From the NCBI GenBank assembly GCA_020425885.1, contig JAGQRA010000795.1, positions 1-13,463 on the forward strand: 13,463 bases of DNA, in the 5' to 3' direction. Shown here in pieces: positions 1 through 7,024 of this stretch. How positions within the stretch are numbered: position 1 is the first letter of the stretch; every line of letters begins with the position of its first letter. The translations under genes were made by a program, and so were the position numbers. The DNA is from Planctomycetota bacterium (GTDB lineage Bacteria > Planctomycetota > UBA1135 > UBA2386). A model generated the notes under the pieces. It made no database searches. It was not told where the DNA came from and saw only the letters and a program-made list of their open reading frames with translations.

Positions 1-2021
1 AGTTCGGCCGAAGCCAGCGCCGTGCTCGTGCCCATGCCGCCGGCGACGAGCACACGGCCGTCACCGAGCACGATCGGCGTCGCGCGTTGGCGGGCGACCG
101 CGGGGGTGCCGGCGGCTGAGAAGTGCCGTGGCGCTGCATACCCGGGATCGAACACGTCGGTCGCATTCGTCGCGATTCCAACCGAGTTCGTCCCGCCCGG
201 GATCAGCAGGCCACCGTCCGGCAGCGCGGCGACGCCGAGCTGCGTACGCGCGACGGCGAGGTCACCGGCGGCGTGCCAGCTGCCGGTGCGCGGTTCGAAC
301 ACCTCGCACGAAGTCAGCGTCGCCGAGTTGTTGCCGGCGATCGCGAGGACGCGGCCGTTCGCCAAAGTCATCGCCGCCGCGTACGTGCGCGCCGTCGCCA
401 GCGAGCCGGTCGCCGAGAAGGTCCCGGTGGCCGGGTCCCAGATCTCGCACGAATCGAGATGGCCGGCGCCGAGGCCACCGCCGACGAGGACGCGACCGTC
501 GGGCAGCAGTGCGGCGAAGTGGCAGGCGCGCGCCGTCGCCAGCGAACCGGTGGCGCTGAAGGTGCCGGCGTCCGGATCGTAGAGCTCGGCGCTGGCCAGC
601 GCGGACCCGTCAGTGCCGCCGACGACGAGCACCCGGCCGTCGGCCAGCAGCGTCGCGGTGTGCTGGTCGCGGCCGGTGGCGAGGGAACCCGTGATCAGGA
701 ACGCGTCGGCCCCGGGGATGTAGAGCTCGGCCATGGCCGTCGCCGAGTTGCCACCGACGACGAGGGCGCGACCGTCGGACAGTCCGGTGACGGTGTGCAG
801 CGATCGTCCCATGGTGAGCGAGCCGGTCGTGGCGGTGAAGGCGGTCGCCGGCGCGTTGCCGAGTTCGGCGTTGGTGGCCGAGAACGCGCTGCCGATCACG
901 AGCAGGCGGCCGTCGCGCAGCGCCGTGGCGGTGTGGTGGCTTCGGACCTGGGTCATGGTCGGGCCGCCCGACCAGGTCGACGCGCCCGGGTCGAACAGGT
1001 AGGTGCTGGCGAAGTAGAATCCGGAGTTGTCGACCCCTCCGGTGCACAGGATGCGCCCGTCGGCCCGGCTGTTGACGGTGAAGTTGCGCTTCGCGGCCGG
1101 CAGCGCCGTGGTCGCTGCCGCACCGCCACCGACGACGCCGAGGATCGCCGCCGCGCTCGTCACCTCGCCGCCGAAGCCGTCGGCGATCACGACGCGCACG
1201 ATGCCGCCATCGTCGTCGACTACCGTCGCCGGCGTGGTGTAGGCGCTGCTCGTCGCGCCGGGGATGGCGGTGCCGTCGAGCCACCACTGGTAGCTCAGCG
1301 TCCCCGTGCCGGAGGCGATCACCGCGAACGTCGCCGTGGCGCCGACCGCGACGGTGGTGTGGCTCGGCTGCGTGCCGATCACGGGCGGTGGCGGCGTCAC
1401 GGTGAGGTCGAACGCAGTCTGGTCGCTGCCGCCGTCGTTCGTCGCGGTGACGGTGTAGGTCGTGCTCGGGCTGATGCCGATCGGCGAGCCCGCGATCGCG
1501 CCGGTGGTCGGGCTCATCGCGAGCCCGAGGGGCAGCGTCGGGTCGATCGTCCACGACGTCGCCGCGCCACCGGAGTTGATCGGCACGAACGGCGACAACA
1601 TGCCGCCGAGCTCGACGGCGACGGTGGCCGACGGGTAGGTGATCTCCGGCAATGCATCGGTGACGACGAGGACAAGCTCGCGCGAGGTCGCGCCGGCCGC
1701 GTTGCTCGCGGTCACGATGTAGGTGGCGATGGCCGTGATCACGGTCGGCGTGCCGGTGACGATGCCGGAGGTGGAGTCGAGCACGAGCCCGTTCGGCAAC
1801 GCCGGCGCGATGGCGTAGCTCACGATCGCCCCGCCGGTGCTCGCCGGGGTGTTCGGCGCGATCGGGCTCCCCATCGGATAGATGACGGGGTTGTCGGCGT
1901 ACTGCAGGCCGGCCGGCGGCGACGTTGCGACGCCGCCACCGCCGCCACCGCTGCTGCAAGCTGTCGCCAGCAGCGCGAACGCCATCGCACCGGAAACGTG
2001 GGATCTCGCCATGGTCCTCAT
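1..2021 (-). CDS. Kelch-repeat lipoprotein with putative-Ig and Ig-like modules (3' end beyond window)
   Basis: Reading the minus strand from ATG at 2021 gives 673 codons open to the window edge, so the C-terminus is missing. An N-terminal signal segment ends in LLATAC, a plausible though imperfect lipobox with Cys22 as the lipid-anchor residue, followed by a Ser/Gly linker. Residues about 40-122 and 125-210 resemble He_PIG (putative Ig) modules, each with a PxLPxGLxxDxxxGxIxGxP-like signature (LPNGLVLDSTSGIVTGTP; LPLGLAMSPTTGAIAGSP). Residues about 212-298 form an Ig-like module with YQWWLDGTAIPGA. From about 305 onward at least eight kelch-type blades recur, each with a DGRxLVxGG core followed by a xAELYDPxxGxF strand. 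A second in-frame ATG at 2012 is an alternative start; neither has a strong Shine-Dalgarno sequence. It is likely an outer-surface binding or adhesion protein; ligand unknown. Kelch folds also occur in galactose-oxidase-like enzymes, but no catalytic signature is visible. Confidence 0.88.
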   Translation of the reverse strand, partial: MRTMARSHVSGAMAFALLATACSSGGGGGGVATSPPAGLQYADNPVIYPMGSPIAPNTPASTGGAIVSYAIAPALPNGLVLDSTSGIVTGTPTVITAIATYIVTASNAAGATSRELVLVVTDALPEITYPSATVAVELGGMLSPFVPINSGGAATSWTIDPTLPLGLAMSPTTGAIAGSPIGISPSTTYTVTATNDGGSDQTAFDLTVTPPPPVIGTQPSHTTVAVGATATFAVIASGTGTLSYQWWLDGTAIPGATSSAYTTPATVVDDDGGIVRVVIADGFGGEVTSAAAILGVVGGGAAATTALPAAKRNFTVNSRADGRILCTGGVDNSGFYFASTYLFDPGASTWSGGPTMTQVRSHHTATALRDGRLLVIGSAFSATNAELGNAPATAFTATTGSLTMGRSLHTVTGLSDGRALVVGGNSATAMAELYIPGADAFLITGSLATGRDQHTATLLADGRVLVVGGTDGSALASAELYDPDAGTFSATGSLATARACHFAALLPDGRVLVGGGLGAGHLDSCEIWDPATGTFSATGSLATARTYAAAMTLANGRVLAIAGNNSATLTSCEVFEPRTGSWHAAGDLAVARTQLGVAALPDGGLLIPGGTNSVGIATNATDVFDPGYAAPRHFSAAGTPAVARQRATPIVLGDGRVLVAGGMGTSTALASAE

Positions 2022-2144
2022 CTCGCAATGGCATCGGCCCAACCGGGTTCCCCACTGGAGTATGGGCGGCGCTTGCTCATGTCCTGTTCGACACTCGAAC
2101 CCGGCACCGCGGCGAGCCCCGCGAGGATCAGGCCCGAGAACGGA

Positions 2145-2168
2145 CCGAATGGTCGAGTGATCATTCGG
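2145..2168. promoter_or_regulatory. Inverted repeat in divergent intergenic region, possible operator
   Basis: CCGAATG at 2145-2151 is matched by its exact reverse complement CATTCGG at 2162-2168 around a 10-base spacer. It lies between the divergent kelch lipoprotein (start 2021) and zinc-ribbon gene (start 2213), about 45 bp upstream of the latter. The position suits an operator, but a 7-bp repeat in GC-rich DNA can arise by chance. No -10/-35 elements were recognised in the rest of this 191-bp region. Confidence 0.25.
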
Positions 2169-2212
2169 CCACTCCGGTCAGCCTGCCCCGAGCCGAGAAA
2201 GCGATCTCGATC

Positions 2213-2656
2213 ATGCCCCGACCCGACGACTCCGATCCCTGCCACGAATCCCCGATGGCGTGCCCTGGCTGTGCCGCCACGTTGCGCGCGGTCGAGCACG
2301 CGGGTCTGCAGCTCGACGTCTGCGCCTGCGGCGGCATCTGGTTCGATCGCGGCGAACTCGGTCGCTGGCTCGAACAGAACGGCATGCGCCACTCGGTGCC
2401 GGCGGCCGGCGAGCTCGCGACGGAGGAAGGGAACCGGCGCCGGTGTCCACGCTGTGCCACGGCGACGCTGCATCGCTTCGTCGCTGGCGAACTGCGTGGC
2501 TCGGGCTGCCGCACCTGTGAGGGCATCTGGCTGACGGCGATCGACGTCCGTCGCGCGCGCGGTCTTCGACCGTCGCCGGCCTCGGCCGGATCATCGGTCG
2601 CCTGGTCGTTGGCCGACTTGATCGGCTCGGTGCTACAAGGCCTGTGGCTGCTCTGA
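2213..2656 (+). CDS. Tandem TFIIB-type zinc-ribbon protein
   Basis: A 147-residue protein with two zinc ribbons of the zf-TFIIB kind found in small bacterial proteins. Ribbon 1 spans about residues 16-53: CPGC (Cys17, Cys20), then CACGGIWFDRGEL with Cys37 and Cys39, whose GxWFDxGEL tail is the family hallmark. The second knuckle is CxC rather than the usual CxxC. Ribbon 2 spans about 77-115: CPRC (Cys78, Cys81), then CRTCEGIWL (Cys99, Cys102). The last 20 residues are hydrophobic or amphipathic (SLADLIGSVLQGLWLL) and might contact membrane or a partner. The ATG at 2213 is chosen because it leads directly into the first ribbon; ATG 2255 is possible. The open frame extends upstream to 1925, but that part is Arg/His-rich and lies antisense to the kelch gene. 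Molecular role unknown; nucleic-acid or protein binding is inferred only from the fold. It stands alone, divergent from the kelch gene. Confidence 0.82.
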   Translation: MPRPDDSDPCHESPMACPGCAATLRAVEHAGLQLDVCACGGIWFDRGELGRWLEQNGMRHSVPAAGELATEEGNRRRCPRCATATLHRFVAGELRGSGCRTCEGIWLTAIDVRRARGLRPSPASAGSSVAWSLADLIGSVLQGLWLL

Positions 2657-2664
2657 CCGCGGGA

Positions 2665-2696
2665 CTTCGCTGCCGTGACGTCGCGGCACGGCGAAG
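2665..2696 (+). terminator. Weak hairpin after zinc-ribbon gene, possible terminator
   Basis: GCCGTG (2672-2677) pairs with CACGGC (2687-2692) around a 9-base loop, and CTTC (2665-2668) pairs with GAAG (2693-2696) across a 3-base bulge. It starts 9 bp after the stop codon at 2656. There is no T-run, so if it terminates at all it is not a classical intrinsic terminator. The remainder of the 245-bp gap to 2901 shows no convincing gene. Confidence 0.25.
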
Positions 2697-2901
2697 CCGC
2701 ACCGGCCAATCGCCCCCGGAACTCGATCTCTATCGCTCAATGCTCTTCGACGAGAGCAGCCCCGGGAGCGCGTTTTGCGGCAGCGGCATGTCACCAACGC
2801 TCGTCGATCCACCTCCTGCTGGCAGACGGTTCGGCACTCGATCCGCTTGCCCTGCGCGTTGCAGGCGACGCGGACCGCGGCCGGACAAGTGGAGACGAGC
2901 G

Positions 2902-4320
2902 ATGAAAGACATCCTGCAGTGGGCCAGCCCCTTCCCGAAGACCCTGACCATCCTGCTGGCGATCGGCCAGGCGACCCCGGCCCAGGACTGGGAGGCCAGC
3001 GGCGGTTTCTGGCCCGGAACCGGCGCCGCGATCGCGCTCGGCGACGTCGACCTCGACGGTTACCAGGACACCGTGCTGGTATGCACCGAGGACGTCGGCA
3101 CGGCCGGGATCAACGGCCAGCGCATCATCTACATGTTCGGTTCCTACACCGGCCCCGACGGCGCGCCGCTGAACCTGCACGACCCGCTGCATCCGCCGAC
3201 GTACCACTGGCTGGATCGGGCCTTCAGGTTCACCACCAACGAGAAGCCCGGAACCGGCGCCGCGCTCGTGCAGCTCGACGGCGATCCGCGGTTGGAGCTC
3301 GTCGTCGCCATGGTCTACCCGAAAGCCGGCGCGTACGAGCTCGAGTGGCGCATCGCGTTCAACCTCGCCGCCGACGGGACGCCGTCGTCGTGGAGCGCGG
3401 AGCAACGCATGCCGCTGCCGGCGACGACGCAGCGCACCGAAGGCGCCGGCATCGCATTCGCCGATCTCGGCGGTGATGCCAGGCCGGACGCCATCGTCAT
3501 GGTCTACGCCGACAACGGCCCGGCCAACGACCACGTCTACTGCGCGTTGCGCGACTGGGACGCGACCGGCCCCCACGCCCAGGGACCGTGGCTCGTGGTG
3601 CCGGGCCAGGGTCACATCGCCGAGGGCGCGGACGTGGCGCTGGTGCAGCTCGACGAGAACCCGCGGCCCGAGCTCGTGTTCATGTCCTACGATGCTCCGG
3701 CCGGCGACAACGGCTTCCGCTGGAAGATCGGCTGGAACGTCAACCAGAACGGCACCACCATCGCGTGGGCCGACCGGCGCGAGGAGGTGTTCGTCGGCCA
3801 CACGGTCGGCCAAGGTGCCGGCATGGCGCTGGCCCAACTCGACGGCGACCCGCGCCTGGACCTGGTGTTCATGGCCTACGAGGACGGCTTGGGCAGTCGC
3901 CGGTTCGCCGCGCACGGCGCGCGCAACGCCCTCGGGGCGGTGGTCGACCGCGGCACCGGCTGCATGCTGAATTCGGTCCAGCCACGACTCGCACCGGCGC
4001 TGTGCGCGATCCCGACCGCATGCGATCCGTTCCCGCTGGTGTCGCGCAACGCGCTCAACTTCGGCCTGTTCGCGGGTCTCGTGGTGTCGTTCGACCTGAC
4101 CGATCCGGGCTTCGACCTCGCGCCGATGTTCCCCGGTTGCACGCTCATGGTGCTGCCGGTCAGCGGCGCGCTGAACATTCCCTTCGGCATCGAGCCGGTG
4201 TCGACGATCCCCGGGATGTGTGGCCTCGACACGTTGTTCGCGCAGGCCTACTACATCGATCCGGGAACGTTCGACCTCGGGCTGAGCCAGCCGATCGAGA
4301 TCCTCTTCGGCCGGTTGTAG
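2902..4320 (+). CDS. Secreted FG-GAP/VCBS-like repeat protein
   Basis: A 472-residue exported protein. ATG 2902 follows GGAG at 2891-2894 with 7-base spacing and gives a typical signal peptide: Lys and Asp near the start, hydrophobic core LTILLAIG, likely cleavage after Ala27 (TPA-QDW). Five repeats carry a small-residue turn followed by an Asp-rich loop, at about residues 39-61 (ALGDVDLDGYQD), 117-139 (ALVQLDGDPRLEL), 181-203 (AFADLGGDARPDA), 242-264 (ALVQLDENPRPEL) and 306-328 (ALAQLDGDPRLDL). These resemble integrin-like FG-GAP/VCBS propeller blades, whose Asp loops often bind calcium. Residues about 384-472 are a separate C-terminal module with two Cys (413 and 440) and an FAQAYYIDPG stretch. 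I associate this tail type with planctomycete secreted proteins from memory, not from an alignment. No enzyme motif is seen; surface or matrix role inferred. Confidence 0.85.
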   Translation: MKDILQWASPFPKTLTILLAIGQATPAQDWEASGGFWPGTGAAIALGDVDLDGYQDTVLVCTEDVGTAGINGQRIIYMFGSYTGPDGAPLNLHDPLHPPTYHWLDRAFRFTTNEKPGTGAALVQLDGDPRLELVVAMVYPKAGAYELEWRIAFNLAADGTPSSWSAEQRMPLPATTQRTEGAGIAFADLGGDARPDAIVMVYADNGPANDHVYCALRDWDATGPHAQGPWLVVPGQGHIAEGADVALVQLDENPRPELVFMSYDAPAGDNGFRWKIGWNVNQNGTTIAWADRREEVFVGHTVGQGAGMALAQLDGDPRLDLVFMAYEDGLGSRRFAAHGARNALGAVVDRGTGCMLNSVQPRLAPALCAIPTACDPFPLVSRNALNFGLFAGLVVSFDLTDPGFDLAPMFPGCTLMVLPVSGALNIPFGIEPVSTIPGMCGLDTLFAQAYYIDPGTFDLGLSQPIEILFGRL

Positions 4321-4342
4321 GCGGCGAATGGCATCCGCAAGC

Positions 4343-4359
4343 CGACGCACTCGGCGTCG
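4343..4359 (+). terminator. Short hairpin after the FG-GAP-like gene
   Basis: CGACGC (4343-4348) and GCGTCG (4354-4359) form a perfect 6-bp stem with the 5-base loop ACTCG, 22 bp beyond the stop codon at 4320. It lacks a T-tract. Its position between two same-strand genes suits a weak terminator or an mRNA 3'-end stabiliser; chance is a real alternative in DNA this GC-rich. Confidence 0.22.
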
Positions 4360-4407
4360 AAGATCATGAAGATCGACTACGGCGAGTCGGCGCGGCATGA
4401 TGGCGTC

Positions 4408-4953
4408 ATGCATGCGCGCACGGCGTTGTCGTTCGCAGTCCTGATGGCCGCGGCAGCGTGTGGTGCTGATGGGCCGGCGCCCGGAACGATTCGGGTCGAG
4501 CCCTACGCGCTGCAAGGGCGCGAGGGCGCCATGCTCGGCGGTTCTTCCGCGATGGCCGTCAGGGTGCAATACACCGGCAGCAGGCCTTGGCGCGAGCTGG
4601 CGGTCACGTCCATCGACGCCCAAGGGAAGCAGACTCGCCGCGACCTCGGCGCGAGCAAGGCGGCCGCCGCGGAGGGCACCGTGGTCGAGAGCGACGCCGT
4701 GGCCTGCGTTTCGCTGCATGAACTCACCGTCGACGCGCAGAAACACTCGCTGTTGACGGTGCACGTCGCGCATCGGGGCGGCGACACGTTGAGCGCGCGG
4801 GCGATCGTCGACGATCTGCTGCCGAGCCCGCGATCCGGAATGGGGACGACGGCTGGTCCGACCACCGAAGTCGCCGAGGACCAACCCGTCGTTCTGTGGC
4901 GCACCACGTTCGCCGGCGGCGGTGAACTCCGGGTCGAGCTGACGATGCGGTGA
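4408..4953 (+). CDS. Small lipoprotein of unknown function
   Basis: A 181-residue protein I do not recognise. Started at ATG 4408, it opens with a signal segment (LSFAVLMAAAAC) and a plausible lipobox Cys18, so it is probably lipid-anchored. The frame also has an ATG at 4366, but that start would put charged residues (MKIDYGESARHDG) before the signal segment. The mature part is rich in predicted beta strand (AMAVRVQYTG, WRELAVTSID, HSLLTVHVAH, VVLWRTTFAG, ELRVELTMR), which suggests a compact beta-sandwich. Only two Cys are present, Cys18 and Cys100. There is no good Shine-Dalgarno sequence before 4408. It lies 87 bp after the FG-GAP-like gene and 109 bp before the HEAT/ChaN-like lipoprotein on the same strand, so co-transcription is possible but not shown. 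Confidence 0.72.
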   Translation: MHARTALSFAVLMAAAACGADGPAPGTIRVEPYALQGREGAMLGGSSAMAVRVQYTGSRPWRELAVTSIDAQGKQTRRDLGASKAAAAEGTVVESDAVACVSLHELTVDAQKHSLLTVHVAHRGGDTLSARAIVDDLLPSPRSGMGTTAGPTTEVAEDQPVVLWRTTFAGGGELRVELTMR

Positions 4954-5020
4954 TCGACATCTCCATACCGGACAGTGCGCCGGAATCCCGAGTCAGAACG
5001 GTCTGCTCGGGTCGTTCACC

Positions 5021-5038
5021 GGTGACATCGTCGTCACC
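5021..5038 (+). terminator. Short hairpin between two lipoprotein genes
   Basis: GGTGAC (5021-5026) and GTCACC (5033-5038) are exact reverse complements around the 6-base loop ATCGTC. The hairpin lies 68 bp after the stop of the small lipoprotein gene and 24 bp before the next start. There is no T-run. It could end the upstream message, sit in the 5' leader of the downstream gene, or be incidental. Confidence 0.2.
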
Positions 5039-5062
5039 ATCGGTCCCTGAGGTGCCAGGAAG

Positions 5063-6457
5063 ATGCGGAATCGACGACTCTTGATCCTGATGTCGGTCAC
5101 CTGCTTCGGCTGCGCCGCCGGGACCGGGACGCGCGCGACGCCGCCGACCGACCCGTACTCCGGCGAACTGCCGCTGCTCGCAGCCCTGCAGGCCGAGTCG
5201 CCACGGGTGCGCGAGACCGCGGCCTATTACGTCGGTCGCGGTGGCGACCGGCGCCACGTCGAGCCGATCGGAGCCCTCGTCGACGATGCGGACTTCGACG
5301 TTCGGATGATGGCCATTCGCGCGCTCGGCTTCCTGACCGCCGACCGCCGGGCACGTCGAGCCGCGACACCGTTCCTGCTCCATGCCCTCGGCGACGGCGT
5401 GTGGGAGGTGCGCCTCGACGCCTGCAGTACGCTGGCTTTCGGCGAGAGCGACGATTGGACCGAGCTCGAAGGCTGCCTCGCCGATTCGGCAGCGCTCGTG
5501 CGCCTCAACGCGGCCGTCTCATTGGCCACGCTCGGAGAGTCGCTGCCGCCGCGCGAATTGGAGAGGTTGTTCACCGAGTTCGGCAGCACGGGGGCCGCGA
5601 GGATGCTCGTGTCGCTGCTCGGTCAGCTCCGCGAACCGGCCCAGCTCGCGCTGCTGGAGCTGCTCGACGACCTTGACTCGCCCTCGGCGCGGTTCGCCAT
5701 CGAGCAGACCCGCGAGCGGCTGCAGGCGGTCGCTGCCGGCAAGAGTGCCGACTGGCGCACCGCGGCGCAGTGCCTGCAGCGCCGCTTCCGCGAGGTCAAC
5801 GATGCGGCCTTCCAGGCGACGCAGAGTGCCGACTGGACCGAGGTCGATCGCGCCGAGATCCTCGCTGCGGCGCGAACCGCGCGGTTCGTCGTCTGCGGTG
5901 AAATGCACTCCGACGGCGGGCCGTTGCGCCGGGCCCAGTGCGAGCTGCTGCGCGCGTTCGCCGCAACGGACCCGAAAGCGTGCGGGCTCGGTTTCGAGCC
6001 TTCGGTCGAGACGGCACAGCAGTCGGTGATCTCGCTCGCCCGCGAACTCGGCATGCAGGTGCTGCCGCTCGAACAGAACTGGCGCACGTTGAATCCCGAG
6101 CACCGTTACGCCGAACGCGACGACGAGGCGGCGGCGACGATCCGCACCTTCCTCGACGCCGACCCGAGGCACCGCCTGTTCGTGATCCGGGGCCAGAGCC
6201 ACTTGCTGCCGGGAGGCTACCTGCTGCAACAGGTCGGAGAACCGGACCTCGCCGTCTTCGAAGACATCTGGCCCACCGAGGTGCCGCTGCGCTTCCGCGG
6301 TCGCGAACCGACGGCGGCAGGGCGGACGTTCCGGCTCGGCGAGGGCAGTCGACGCTACGTCTGGGCGTGTGATGACGGCGCTGGTTTCCAGGGCTACGAG
6401 GATCTCCGTGCCTGGCTGCAGGCGTGGCGGCCCCAGGCGTCGGCCACGCCGCGCTGA
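5063..6457 (+). CDS. HEAT-repeat lipoprotein with ChaN/TraB/Tiki-superfamily domain
   Basis: A 464-residue protein. ATG 5063 is preceded by GAGG (5049-5052) and AGGA (5057-5060). A short signal segment ends at CFGC; Cys17 is a candidate lipidated residue, though Cys at -3 is unusual. Residues about 35-220 are helical HEAT-like repeats (for example RVRETAAYYVGRGGD, DVRMMAIRALGFL, EVRLDACSTLAFGE, LVRLNAAVSLATLGE). Residues about 260-460 match the pattern of the ChaN/TraB/Tiki/EreA superfamily: GEMH (Gly279-His282), a GFEPS strand with Glu312, ERDDEAAATI with Arg352, and GQSHLLPGG with His380. In the family, ChaN binds haem for iron uptake, Tiki is a metalloprotease and EreA an esterase. The conserved Glu, His and Arg suggest the active pocket is kept. 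Substrate unknown. It is convergent with the sigma gene, 13 bp apart. Confidence 0.8.
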   Translation: MRNRRLLILMSVTCFGCAAGTGTRATPPTDPYSGELPLLAALQAESPRVRETAAYYVGRGGDRRHVEPIGALVDDADFDVRMMAIRALGFLTADRRARRAATPFLLHALGDGVWEVRLDACSTLAFGESDDWTELEGCLADSAALVRLNAAVSLATLGESLPPRELERLFTEFGSTGAARMLVSLLGQLREPAQLALLELLDDLDSPSARFAIEQTRERLQAVAAGKSADWRTAAQCLQRRFREVNDAAFQATQSADWTEVDRAEILAAARTARFVVCGEMHSDGGPLRRAQCELLRAFAATDPKACGLGFEPSVETAQQSVISLARELGMQVLPLEQNWRTLNPEHRYAERDDEAAATIRTFLDADPRHRLFVIRGQSHLLPGGYLLQQVGEPDLAVFEDIWPTEVPLRFRGREPTAAGRTFRLGEGSRRYVWACDDGAGFQGYEDLRAWLQAWRPQASATPR

Positions 6458-6470
6458 GCGACGGCGGCAA

Positions 6471-7022
6471 TCACGACTGCCGATGCTGCTCCCGCAGAAC
6501 GCGCATCACCCGGGCGAAGCGCTGCCTGGCGGTGTCCTCGCGCGTTCCCAGCCGAGCGGCGATATCGGCGAACGCCAGTCCCTCGAGCCGCAGTCGTACC
6601 ACGTCGGCGTACTTCGGCTCCAGCCGACCGAGCAGCGCCCGCATCCATTCGATCTGGTCGCCGCGGGTGACGTCGCCGGTCGAGCTGTCGCGCGGCGTCG
6701 CGACCTCGCCGGCGGGCGCCGCGACCGCCGACTCGCCGGCGTAGTGGCGCGCCCGGCCGCCGTGATTGGCCAGCACCCAGTTCGCGTGGCGGAACAGCCA
6801 GAGCCGGAACGTGCGCGCGGTGGCGTCGTCGTCCATGGCGGCGATCGCCTGGAAGACGCGGGCGAACCCCTCCTGCGACAGGTCGGCCGCCGACAACGTG
6901 CGGCGCAGGCGCGTGCCCATGCGCCGGTCGAGGTAGCGGCGCAGCGCCGCGGCATTGGCCTCGACGAGTTCGCGGCGCGCCGCTTCGTCGCCCGCTCTCG
7001 CCAGTCGCAGCAGCGGATCCAA
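6471..7022 (-). CDS. ECF-type RNA polymerase sigma factor
   Basis: A 183-residue sigma-70-family protein of ECF layout. Residues about 1-80 hold sigma region 2, including LSAADLSQEGFARVFQAI (core-binding and -10 recognition) and TFRLWLFRHANWVLANH. A variable linker of about 35 residues follows, then region 4 at about 127-178, with helix-turn-helix sequence LEGLAFADIAARLGTREDTA for -35 recognition. The start is inferred as TTG at 7022, because the sigma-like protein begins there and the frame further upstream is Arg/His-rich and antisense-like. No ATG or GTG lies near this position and no Shine-Dalgarno is visible. The TTG lies two bases after the kinase stop codon, so translational coupling to the kinase is likely. 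No anti-sigma gene is adjacent; the kinase is the obvious candidate regulator. Confidence 0.85.
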   Translation of the reverse strand: MDPLLRLARAGDEAARRELVEANAAALRRYLDRRMGTRLRRTLSAADLSQEGFARVFQAIAAMDDDATARTFRLWLFRHANWVLANHGGRARHYAGESAVAAPAGEVATPRDSSTGDVTRGDQIEWMRALLGRLEPKYADVVRLRLEGLAFADIAARLGTREDTARQRFARVMRVLREQHRQS

Positions 7023-7024
7023 GG

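Noticed and set aside
610..2055. Open minus-strand frame of 481 codons beside the kelch frame
   Set aside because: It is rich in Arg, His and Asp with no strand or motif regularity. The neighbouring minus frame from 2021 gives a signal peptide, Ig-like modules and kelch blades.
123..2534. Open plus-strand frame of 803 codons
   Set aside because: It is Arg/Gly/Ala-rich without any domain pattern and lies antisense to the kelch lipoprotein and out of frame with the zinc-ribbon gene. Such long empty frames are expected in DNA with G or C at nearly every third position.
4366..4407. Earlier ATG (4366) as start of the small lipoprotein
   Set aside because: It would put 14 mostly polar, charged residues before the signal segment; ATG 4408 gives a normal lipoprotein signal.
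2791..4884. Open minus-strand frame of 697 codons
   Set aside because: It runs across two plausible plus-strand genes and their gap, and is Arg/His/Val-rich without motifs, so it is an antisense shadow.
5051..5059. GGTGCCAGG, reverse complement of part of the 10.4-kb repeat core
   Set aside because: Only nine bases match and the flanks do not form the palindrome or carry the AACAAC tail, so chance is more likely than a repeat copy.
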